Source of the DNA: Bdellovibrionales bacterium
GTDB lineage: Bacteria; Bdellovibrionota; UBA2428
DNA: 5,247 nucleotides
Direction of reading: 5' to 3'
Assembly: GCA_018266335.1 (NCBI GenBank)
Contig: JAFEAR010000132.1
Location: 1-5,247, forward strand
The position numbers and the translations under genes are program-made. This document shows, piece by piece, positions 1 to 5,046 of this stretch; positions within the stretch are counted from its first letter, which is position 1; every line of letters begins with the position of its first letter. The notes beneath the pieces were generated by a model. That model searched no databases and was not told where the DNA came from. It worked only from the letters and a program-made list of their open reading frames with translations.

Positions 1-57
1 AGCGTCCGCACTCGTCGCTAAAAAACAAAACTCCGAAAATGTTTGCTTTGGAATATC

Positions 58-83
58 AAAAAACGGTAGCTGCCTAAGCTACC
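58..83 (-). terminator. Predicted rho-independent terminator, leftward
   Basis: A perfect 7-bp stem (65-71 pairing with 77-83, GGTAGCT with AGCTACC on the + strand) closes a 5-nt loop. Read on the minus strand it is followed, after one G, by six T residues (complement of the A-run at 58-63). This is the classic intrinsic terminator layout for leftward transcription; the + strand has no T-run after the hairpin. The nearest leftward gene is the methyltransferase ending at 500, so if used it would give that operon a 3' end of about 440 nt running antisense to the RNase HI-like frame. The hairpin is seen; its use is inferred. Confidence 0.55.
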
Positions 84-134
84 AATTCGGAAGTCGCTTC
101 TCCTACAGTCTTTGGGCCAAGACCGAAGGGCATT

Positions 135-482
135 GTGATTCACGAAGCCTCCGGGCGAGTGAAGCATACGGACTCTAATCGAATGGAGTTTCGTGCCGCA
201 GTTGAAGCCCTACAATGGCTGCCCTGCTCATCTAGAGTTGTATTGCATTCTGACTCTAGACTTCTCATTGATACGCTCACCCAATGGCGTCACGAGTGGA
301 AGGCCGCCGGATGGGTGAAGCCACGACAACGAGTGATTCACAATCTTGACTACATTCGGGCGCTTGATGCGCTCAGCGCAAAACATTCTGTCGCCTGGAG
401 ATGGGTGCGTGCCCACTCGGGGATCAAACACAATGAACGTTGCGATCTTCTTTGCGTCCAAGAGCGAACGACACGTTGCTAA
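135..482 (+). pseudogene. RNase HI-like, N-terminally truncated (probable rnhA remnant)
   Basis: This frame encodes 115 residues from a GTG and matches RNase HI from about residue 43 of the roughly 155-residue E. coli enzyme onward. RNase HI cleaves the RNA strand of RNA-DNA hybrids. Visible motifs are SNRMEF (residues 14-19, second acidic catalytic residue E18), LHSDSRLL (third catalytic residue, Asp), TQWRHEWKAAGW (substrate-handle region), and WVRAHSG followed by NERCD (catalytic His and last Asp). The first strand with the DGSC...GNPGPGG motif and its metal-binding Asp is absent: the frame is closed upstream by TAA at 75-77. The end after NERCD is also short (11 residues) with no helix-rich tail. 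Three of the four acidic active-site positions remain, so activity is unlikely unless an N-terminus is restored by frameshifting. No good Shine-Dalgarno precedes the GTG. Family assignment is confident; pseudogene status is inferred from the missing Asp. Confidence 0.72.
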
Positions 483-499
483 AATTAGTTTTGCACAAA

Positions 500-1357
500 C
501 TAGGTGCTGGCTACCAGAAACTCTTCACCGCTCGACGGTTGCAACCCGTCGCTTCGGTTGGCGAAATATTTTTGAATGATGTCGCTTCGGGATGCGTGGT
601 GCACGGTTCGAAACCCAGCCTCGCGCGCCATTTGCAGCATTTCTTCCGGACGGAAAAAGCTAATAAAGGGAGTTCCGGCAGCCCGCGCGCGCTCGTAAAC
701 CATGGCGTGCTGGGGACGTTCGGCCGGGTCGATGAGCTCGAGCGGTAGCATGAAGGTCATGGCCAGGACTGATCCCGGCGCCAAGGTGGCTACCTGCCGA
801 AGCGTGTTCATGTTGGCCTCGCGCGTGAGATACATAGAAACTCCCGTCGAGGCCACCAGAGCGGGTTGAGTGGTATCAAAGTCATGGGCGGCGAGCTTGG
901 CCGGCCACGACTCCCCAACCTCAAAATCAACGGGAACGAAATGGAGTTTGTGAGGGGTGCCAAGCCCCAACTCGCGTAGACGCCGCTGTTTCCAGGCCTG
1001 GGTTTGAGGTGCGTCGATTTCGAACACGTACAATTTAGCGGCGAGATCCGGACGGCGCAGTGCGAATGTGTCGAGACCTGCTCCCAGAATCACGTACTGA
1101 CTCAGGCCGTTTTTGACTTTTTCTTCGACCAGATCCTCGATGAATCGTGCTCGTCCTACAATGGAGGCGCGGTATCCGCGCGTTCCCGTGGGATGCATGT
1201 CCGGACGCTCGCGCCATTGCTCATCGGGGGCCGCAAGCTGAAGGCCCACTTTGTCCACGAATACGTGGGGTGTGGCATCTACCTCCGTGTGTAGGGCGCG
1301 CCAAAGCGCAACCCGAACGGCCGTATGGTCCGGAATGGAGTTGAGCGCTTTGCTCAT
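500..1357 (-). CDS. Class I SAM-dependent methyltransferase, LCM-like family
   Basis: A 285-residue protein of the leucine carboxyl methyltransferase-like family (PF04072/TIGR00027 type, abundant in actinobacteria and scattered in proteobacteria), which transfers a methyl group from S-adenosylmethionine to an acceptor not established here. Seen in the sequence: a SAM-binding loop, VILGAGLDTFAL (residues 89-100); an acidic strand end, VFEIDAP (111-117), expected to contact the SAM ribose; VPVDFE (141-146); GVSMYLT (172-178), a family hallmark; and a C-terminal YFANRSDGL (264-272) resembling the family's closing motif. Length is normal. The ATG at 1357 overlaps the stop of the upstream gene (ATGA) and is preceded by AGGAG with 7-nt spacing, so translation is probably coupled to that gene. 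It is the second and last gene of a leftward pair; a cytosolic, possibly small-molecule or lipid-modifying role is only suggested by its partner, an NAD(P)-binding protein. Confidence 0.9.
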   Translation of the reverse strand: MSKALNSIPDHTAVRVALWRALHTEVDATPHVFVDKVGLQLAAPDEQWRERPDMHPTGTRGYRASIVGRARFIEDLVEEKVKNGLSQYVILGAGLDTFALRRPDLAAKLYVFEIDAPQTQAWKQRRLRELGLGTPHKLHFVPVDFEVGESWPAKLAAHDFDTTQPALVASTGVSMYLTREANMNTLRQVATLAPGSVLAMTFMLPLELIDPAERPQHAMVYERARAAGTPFISFFRPEEMLQMAREAGFRTVHHASRSDIIQKYFANRSDGLQPSSGEEFLVAST

Positions 1358-2775
1358 AATGGAGCTCCTGGTTTGGGTGGCAGCAAATCTTTGAGGTAAG
1401 AACCAAAGGCGCGCATGACGCCGAGGTGGAAAATCGCTTGGGTGTATTTGTAAATATACCAGGGAAGCCGCGGGCTAAAATCGTGAATGGCGACAATCAA
1501 AGACTGCTCGTGCCGGCACTGACGAAACTCCAGCCGGGCCCGTTTGCGTCCCCGGTCTAGCAGGCCACCGCGAATATAAAAGAGCACGCGATCCGGAGTA
1601 CTGCGCTCTTTGGAGTACTCCAGCACCAACAAAGGCTTTTGAATGGTTCGAATATAAAAAGTGGTGCGCGTGCCTTCGGTGTGCACGGCCATGGCGCCCT
1701 TAAAGTACAAATTAAGAAAGAAAGTATAAGCCTGAGCGGCCTTTTCGGCATCGTATCCCGGAGGCAGGGCAATTCGCTGCACGGACTGAACAATTTGGGC
1801 GGTCTCTACGGAAGCCGCTCGGGTGTAAGCCTTGGGCGGAGAGTGATTGGGCGCGTGAAGGTCCGAAATTTCTTCGAGGGCGGTAGAAAATTTGGTGTAG
1901 GTCCAGCCCGGAATGAAGAGGGTCTTTTGGGGATCGGCCACCATTTCGTGCTTTAGGGATTCAATAAGCGGGTACACCAAGTTTGCGGGCGCTCCCGTAA
2001 TGGTGCTCACCCATAACCTGGATAACTTTGGCGAGAAAGCGGGAATGTTGATGAGCAGAGGCTGCTTTCCGAAATGCTGTGCGCAGAGGCGGATCATTTG
2101 GAAGTAGCTCAGTTGCTCGGGTCCCGCTAAATCGAAAATTCCTTGTAGCTTCGGTTGGGTAAGGACGTGGCGGAACGATGCACACACGTCGTCCACGTGA
2201 ATGGGATTGGATTTGCCTTGGGTCCAAGCTGGGCACACCATGGCCGGTAGGCGATCCACCAAGCGTAAAATCATTTCGAACGAGGAGCCGCCGGTGCCCA
2301 TAATGATTCCGGCCCGCAAGGAAACGAGCGGAAGGTTGTAGGATTGAAAAATTTTCTCCACCTCTAAACGACTTTTGAGGTGCTGCGAGAGAAGTTCGGG
2401 ATTTGCTTCGCCTTCCTTAGGAATGATGCCGGACAAATAGAGAACGCGTTTAACTCCGTTCTTAACGCAAGCGCGCGCAAAGTTATCCGCCAGAATGAGG
2501 TCGTAGTCGGCAAAGTTGCCTTGGGCGAGCTCCGAGGAAGGCAGCATCGAGTGCACAAGGTAAATGGCTTCATCAATGCCCTTCAGGCCTTCGTCTACAT
2601 CCTTGAGCGAAAATAGGTCGCACGCCGTAAAGGACACTTTGTCGGAGGTGGCTTGGGTAGGCTTGGAGCGGGAGAGTCCCCGGATGTGCGCAACCCCCGG
2701 TTCTTGGGTAAGGGCCGCAATCAGACGCTGTCCGACAAAGCCGCTGGCTCCTGCAATGGCGAGATTTGTACTCAC
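1354..2775 (-). CDS. NAD(P)-binding atypical SDR, YbjT-like, with DUF2867-like C-terminus
   Basis: With the GTG start at 2775 this is a 473-residue protein, close to the length of E. coli YbjT (about 476). An atypical short-chain dehydrogenase Rossmann domain spans about residues 1-300: dinucleotide motif GASGFVG (9-15), YLVHSM (72-77), LRAGIIMGTGGSSFE (153-167), NPIHVDDV (190-197) and LAGPEQLSY (216-224), all paralleling YbjT/NmrA-type proteins. The usual catalytic Tyr of YxxxK appears replaced by His132 (QHLKSR), so a redox-sensor or non-classical role is possible. The C-terminal 140 residues are divergent but end like DUF2867 domains, with a beta-rich stretch and a hydrophobic PWYIYKYTQAIFHLG segment that may touch the membrane. 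The GTG start is favoured over ATG at 2931 because AAAGGA lies 7 nt upstream, the Rossmann strand begins at once, and the longer form would run into tag. First gene of a coupled pair with the methyltransferase. The substrate is unknown. Confidence 0.87.
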   Translation of the reverse strand: MSTNLAIAGASGFVGQRLIAALTQEPGVAHIRGLSRSKPTQATSDKVSFTACDLFSLKDVDEGLKGIDEAIYLVHSMLPSSELAQGNFADYDLILADNFARACVKNGVKRVLYLSGIIPKEGEANPELLSQHLKSRLEVEKIFQSYNLPLVSLRAGIIMGTGGSSFEMILRLVDRLPAMVCPAWTQGKSNPIHVDDVCASFRHVLTQPKLQGIFDLAGPEQLSYFQMIRLCAQHFGKQPLLINIPAFSPKLSRLWVSTITGAPANLVYPLIESLKHEMVADPQKTLFIPGWTYTKFSTALEEISDLHAPNHSPPKAYTRAASVETAQIVQSVQRIALPPGYDAEKAAQAYTFFLNLYFKGAMAVHTEGTRTTFYIRTIQKPLLVLEYSKERSTPDRVLFYIRGGLLDRGRKRARLEFRQCRHEQSLIVAIHDFSPRLPWYIYKYTQAIFHLGVMRAFGSYLKDLLPPKPGAPL

Positions 2776-2838
2776 TAAACATTCCTTTGCATTGATCCCT
2801 AGATTTACCATGCCTGCATACCTTATGCTCGACGGACC
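2776..2838. other. Divergent intergenic region between SDR gene and tag
   Basis: These 63 bp separate two divergent starts, so promoters for both the leftward operon and tag should lie here or in the adjoining coding ends. I could not assign a convincing -35/-10 pair on either strand: TTGATC (2792-2797) followed 17 bp later by TGCATA is the best rightward candidate and is weak. No palindrome of note is present. tag has only a weak GACGGA directly before its ATG. Confidence 0.45.
2783..2788 (-). promoter_or_regulatory. Shine-Dalgarno deciding the GTG start of the SDR gene
   Basis: On the minus strand AAAGGA sits 7 nt before GTG at 2775. No comparable motif was found before the more upstream in-frame ATG at 2931, which lies inside tag on the other strand. 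This supports the 473-residue form of the SDR protein. Confidence 0.7.
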
Positions 2839-3390
2839 ATGTCGTATTGCGTCGCCCTGAAGAAAATGCCCATCGGGCGTCGAGAAGTGCATCAGGCCTA
2901 CCACGATCTTCAGTACGGATTTCCGATTCACGATGATAATGAACTGTTTTGTCGGTTAATTTTAGAGATCAATCAGGCCGGTCTTAGTTGGGAAACAATT
3001 CTCAAGAAGCAGACTACGTTTCGCAAAGCTTATAGTGGTTTTAATATTAAAAAGGTCGCAGCGTACACCGCCGCCGATCGTAAGCGACTCCTTGCGGATG
3101 CGGGAATTATTCGCAATCGCTTGAAGGTGAATGCGGCAATTGAAAACGCCAAAGCGATCATTCGGTTGCAAAAAGATTTTGGTTCCTTTGCCGCGTGGCT
3201 CGAGCATCACCATCCCAAAACCAAGGAAGAATGGGTTAAACTTTTTAAGAGCACGTTTCGATTCACGGGTGGCGAAATTGTGAATGAGTTTTTAATGAGC
3301 ATTGGCATTTTGCCTGGTGCGCACGACCGGCGCTGTTCCGTTTATCCAAAAGTTCTCAAGGCGAAGCCACTCTGGGCGCGTAGGGAGTAA
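2839..3390 (+). CDS. tag: DNA-3-methyladenine glycosylase I
   Basis: A 183-residue homologue of E. coli Tag (187 aa), the base-excision repair enzyme that removes 3-methyladenine (and 3-methylguanine) from alkylated DNA. The zinc-snap ligands are visible: Cys4, His22 in AYHD, His162 and Cys166 (spaced H-x3-C as in E. coli). The core motif LEINQAGLSWETILKK (42-57) holds the catalytic Glu43 and the conserved Trp51 with the family's spacing. DAGIIRNRLKVNAAIENA (87-104) matches the helix-hairpin-helix region, and FRFTGGEIVNEFLMSIG (140-156) the late conserved block. The ATG at 2839 is chosen because it places Cys4 exactly as in the family and an in-frame stop lies at 2800. Differences: the Trp that follows Cys4 by two residues in E. 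coli is Ala here, and the usual VNDH is PGAH, though the zinc His is kept. Likely an active, cytosolic repair enzyme, first gene of a pair with a membrane protein. Confidence 0.95.
   Translation: MSYCVALKKMPIGRREVHQAYHDLQYGFPIHDDNELFCRLILEINQAGLSWETILKKQTTFRKAYSGFNIKKVAAYTAADRKRLLADAGIIRNRLKVNAAIENAKAIIRLQKDFGSFAAWLEHHHPKTKEEWVKLFKSTFRFTGGEIVNEFLMSIGILPGAHDRRCSVYPKVLKAKPLWARRE
3382..3387 (+). promoter_or_regulatory. Shine-Dalgarno overlapping tag's last codons, sets start at 3397
   Basis: AGGGAG forms the last two sense codons of tag and lies 9 nt before ATG at 3397, but only 3 nt before the alternative GTG at 3391. The spacing favours the ATG. Ribosomes finishing tag would pass directly over this site, suggesting coupled translation of the two genes. 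Confidence 0.6.
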
Positions 3391-3396
3391 GTGCGC

Positions 3397-3969
3397 ATGA
3401 CCCTCCCGATGCTTTCGGGCCCTCACTCTTTGGTGGATGCGTGGGAAGTTCTGGTTTTGTTTTTAATCCCCGTGGGGGGAGGTATTCCGGCGGGAGTCGT
3501 GTTGGCTCAGAAGCGTGGATTAGTTTGGCCCCTCATGATGATTCTGTATTTCATTTCCGATGTGATTTTGGCCTGCGTGCTGGAGCCAGTATTGAAGTTG
3601 CTGATTGCCGCTGGTCGTAATCGGCCCTGGGTGATGCGTTTGGCGGAAGGATTTAAGTTGGCGGTTAAGCGGTCAACGGCCCACTACGGAACCAGCACCG
3701 GGCCCTTAGCGCTCATTCTAATTGCGTTCGGAGTAGATCCTATGACGGGACGTGCGGCGGCGGCCGCTGCGGGGCACGGATTTGTAACTGGGTGGCTTAT
3801 CGCCATCACCGGCGACATGATCTTTTTTACTTTGTTGATGGTGTCCACACTCTGGCTGAATAGCATTCTGGGCGATGGTACTTTAACCACCATAATTATC
3901 CTCGCGGTGATGATTGCGTTGCCCGCTTTAGTCCGGCGAGTTCGCGCCCGATTTGGTAGACATCCCTAA
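3397..3969 (+). CDS. Polytopic inner-membrane protein, possibly small multidrug-export-like
   Basis: A 190-residue hydrophobic protein (192 if the GTG at 3391 is used; ATG 3397 has the better-spaced AGGGAG). Likely membrane segments are about 15-38, 42-70, 101-126, 128-155 and 162-180, with a basic cytoplasmic-type loop (74-95) and a very basic tail (RRVRARFGRHP), suggesting a cytoplasmic C-terminus. Glycine-rich helices stand out: IPVGGGIPAGVVLAQ (24-38) and AGHGFVTGWLIAITGDMIFF (125-144), the second with a buried Asp. The layout, with a G-I-P segment in helix 1 and a second hydrophobic half after a charged loop, recalls the putative small multidrug export proteins (COG2426/PF06695), but the motif match is loose and I do not claim the family. 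It sits 6 bp after tag and probably shares its transcript; the functional link to DNA repair is not obvious. Its 3' end overlaps the convergent DUF2239 gene by 42 bp. Confidence 0.75.
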   Translation: MTLPMLSGPHSLVDAWEVLVLFLIPVGGGIPAGVVLAQKRGLVWPLMMILYFISDVILACVLEPVLKLLIAAGRNRPWVMRLAEGFKLAVKRSTAHYGTSTGPLALILIAFGVDPMTGRAAAAAAGHGFVTGWLIAITGDMIFFTLLMVSTLWLNSILGDGTLTTIIILAVMIALPALVRRVRARFGRHP

Positions 3970-4557
3970 AGGCAGTCGTTCGCCGAAGGCTGGTCGCGAC
4001 AAATAGATCGCATGCTCCTTCACGTCGCGAGGCCACTCGGCAATTTGACTTGTGAACTTTGCTTTGTCCTTCCGGTACAGGGCGCGCAGGGCCTCTTCGT
4101 AACCTGGAAGGTCGCCGGCCAAGACGGACATGAATTTATAACAGCGCTCTTGAGCTTGTTTAGCTGAACTGACACTTTTGATTTTCGCCTCTTCCACAAG
4201 TTTGCGCAGCACGGCCGAAGCTCCTCCCGACTGGGTAGCGAGCCACTCCCAGTGGCGCGGAAGTAGGGACACTTCTCGCGAGATGACGCCCAATTTGGGG
4301 CGGCCCGGGCCCGTGTTGACGGACGAACTTACTTCGCTCGTGAACATTTGCAGTCGGCGGAGCACGTCCTTTTCGGTGCCCTGAAAATTGAAATCTATAA
4401 CTGTTCCCGTGACATCGCTGAATATAAGCAAATCGTGGCCGTGTCCTGTGCGGGGCATTTTGGACTTCACCCAGAGCACGACTTCGTCGAGCGTTCCACG
4501 ATGGAGAAGTTTGGTTCCTTCGAAGGCCGTATAGGTGGGAAGCTCGGGAGTTTTCAT
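3928..4557 (-). CDS. DUF2239 family protein with ribbon-helix-helix-like segment
   Basis: A 209-residue protein that matches the DUF2239 family (PF09998) along its length; the family has no established function. Conserved blocks: TAFEGTKLLHRGTLDEVVLWVK at the start (10-31), LLIFSDVTGTVIDFNFQGT (43-61), GRPKLGVISREVSLLPRHWE (85-104), GGASAVLRKLVEEA (111-124) and FMSVLAGDLPGYEEALRALY (142-161), then a charged tail. Residues 85-124 read like a ribbon-helix-helix DNA-binding unit: a GRPK lead-in, a short strand (REVSLL), a helix (PRHWEWLATQ), a GGAS turn and a second helix (VLRKLVEEA). This is my inference from pattern, not a known property of the family. The ATG at 4557 is the natural start given the family's N-terminus, yet there is no Shine-Dalgarno and the predicted -10 ends 6 nt before it, so the mRNA may be leaderless. 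Divergent from a DoxX-like gene, with palindromes between them. No signal peptide or membrane segment: cytosolic. Confidence 0.9.
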   Translation of the reverse strand: MKTPELPTYTAFEGTKLLHRGTLDEVVLWVKSKMPRTGHGHDLLIFSDVTGTVIDFNFQGTEKDVLRRLQMFTSEVSSSVNTGPGRPKLGVISREVSLLPRHWEWLATQSGGASAVLRKLVEEAKIKSVSSAKQAQERCYKFMSVLAGDLPGYEEALRALYRKDKAKFTSQIAEWPRDVKEHAIYLSRPAFGERLPLGMSTKSGANSPD

Positions 4558-4562
4558 TAGAC

Positions 4563-4582
4563 AATATTACCCGGGTGATATT
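4563..4582. promoter_or_regulatory. Palindromic operator candidate 1 (DUF2239 side)
   Basis: AATATTACCCGGGTGATATT is a 20-bp palindrome with one mismatched pair (9 of 10 match). It covers the -10 and most of the spacer of the leftward promoter for the DUF2239 gene, the usual position for a repressor site. The second half-matching palindrome lies 28 bp away centre to centre. The symmetry is seen directly; the binding protein is unknown. Confidence 0.7.
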
Positions 4583-4592
4583 CTGTTGTCAA
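4564..4592 (-). promoter_or_regulatory. Promoter of the DUF2239 gene, probably leaderless
   Basis: On the minus strand a perfect TTGACA (4592-4587) is followed after 17 bp by TAATAT (4569-4564, 4 of 6 consensus positions). The expected transcription start, about 7 nt after the -10, falls on the A of the ATG at 4557. The leader would therefore be zero or near zero, consistent with the absence of a Shine-Dalgarno. Confidence 0.6.
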
Positions 4593-4612
4593 TTTAATCC
4601 GGGTAATATTAT
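4586..4612 (+). promoter_or_regulatory. Candidate promoter of the DoxX-like gene
   Basis: TTGTCA (4586-4591) shares its bases with the opposing TTGACA and is followed by TATTAT (4607-4612) with a short 15-bp spacer, or TTATTG with 17 bp. Palindrome 2 lies over the spacer and -10. An alternative is an extended -10, TGGTACACT (4641-4649), but its start point would fall on the ribosome binding site. Assignment is tentative. Confidence 0.4.
4591..4610. promoter_or_regulatory. Palindromic operator candidate 2 (DoxX-like side)
   Basis: AATTTAATCCGGGTAATATT is a weaker palindrome (7 of 10 pairs) of the same design as 4563-4582. Its right half, CCGGGTAATATT (4599-4610), is the exact reverse complement of the left half of the first site (4563-4574), a perfect 12-bp inverted repeat. 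It overlaps the likely rightward promoter, so the two sites could silence both divergent genes. Confidence 0.6.
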
Positions 4613-4671
4613 TGGGCTAAGTAGCTAAATTTCCGCCCGATGGTACACTGATTTGAGGAGGAGATGACGAA

Positions 4672-5043
4672 ATGACTCAAACCAAAAGCATGACTTGGGC
4701 CGGAAGAATTATTTCTACGCTAGTGATCGTTCCCTTTGTTCCGAGTGCCGTGATGAAGGTAACGATGAACCCTCAGGTCATTTCGGGCATGGAGCATTTC
4801 GGTTTTCAGCAAAACTCCATCATGGTCTTAGCGGTGTTAGAAATTTTGAGCGTTTTGCTTTACGCGATTCCCCGTACGGCGATGTTGGGAGCTATTTTGG
4901 TCACCGGATACTTGGGCGGGGCTATTTGCACCCACTTCCGCATGGGCGAAAACGTGCTTCTGCAAGTGAGCATCGGTGTTCTTGTTTGGGTGGGGCTTTA
5001 TTTGCGCGATGCGCGAGTCCGCGCTTTGCTGCCGCTGCGGTAA
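4672..5043 (+). CDS. DoxX-like family membrane protein
   Basis: A 123-residue integral membrane protein of the DoxX-like type (PF13564, DoxX_2). Four hydrophobic segments are seen at about 10-28, 48-64, 70-86 and 96-112. Family hallmarks: the AVMK end of helix 1 (26-29), HFG (42-44), VLEILSVLLYAIPRTAMLG (55-73), VTGYLGGAICTHFRMG (77-92) and the closing LYLRDARVRALLPLR (109-123), which is nearly the family consensus. The biochemical role of this branch is not settled; relatives are often found in stress-responsive operons near regulators, and the name derives from thiosulfate:quinone oxidoreductase subunits, which need not apply here. The ATG at 4672 follows a strong AGGAGG (4656-4661) with 10-nt spacing. 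It is transcribed divergently from the DUF2239 gene through a 114-bp region with two palindromes, so joint control is likely. Confidence 0.92.
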   Translation: MTQTKSMTWAGRIISTLVIVPFVPSAVMKVTMNPQVISGMEHFGFQQNSIMVLAVLEILSVLLYAIPRTAMLGAILVTGYLGGAICTHFRMGENVLLQVSIGVLVWVGLYLRDARVRALLPLR

Positions 5044-5046
5044 AAT

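Noticed and set aside
486..502. Stem TAGTTT/AAACTA at the convergent ends of the RNase HI-like frame and the methyltransferase.
   Set aside because: A 6-bp stem with one G-C pair and only a broken T-run is too weak to call a terminator.
531..551. Hairpin-forming CGACGG...CCGTCG around the palindrome GGTTGCAACC.
   Set aside because: It lies inside the methyltransferase coding sequence near its 3' end and has no T-run after it on the minus strand, so it is not a convincing terminator.
2776..2931. A 52-residue N-terminal extension of the SDR protein from ATG at 2931.
   Set aside because: It would overlap the start of tag on the other strand, shows no family similarity, and the GTG at 2775 has a well-spaced AAAGGA and begins the Rossmann strand directly.
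4301..4315. GC-rich palindrome GGCCCGGGCC.
   Set aside because: It falls in codons for the conserved GPGRP stretch of the DUF2239 protein and is explained by coding sequence.
4160..4564. A 134-codon minus-strand open frame overlapping the DUF2239 gene.
   Set aside because: It is a shadow in another frame; the DUF2239 frame matches its family over its whole length.
4664..4675. A three-codon upstream frame (ATG ACG AAA TGA) whose stop overlaps the DoxX-like start.
   Set aside because: Its ATG is only 2 nt after AGGAGG, too close for initiation; most likely chance.
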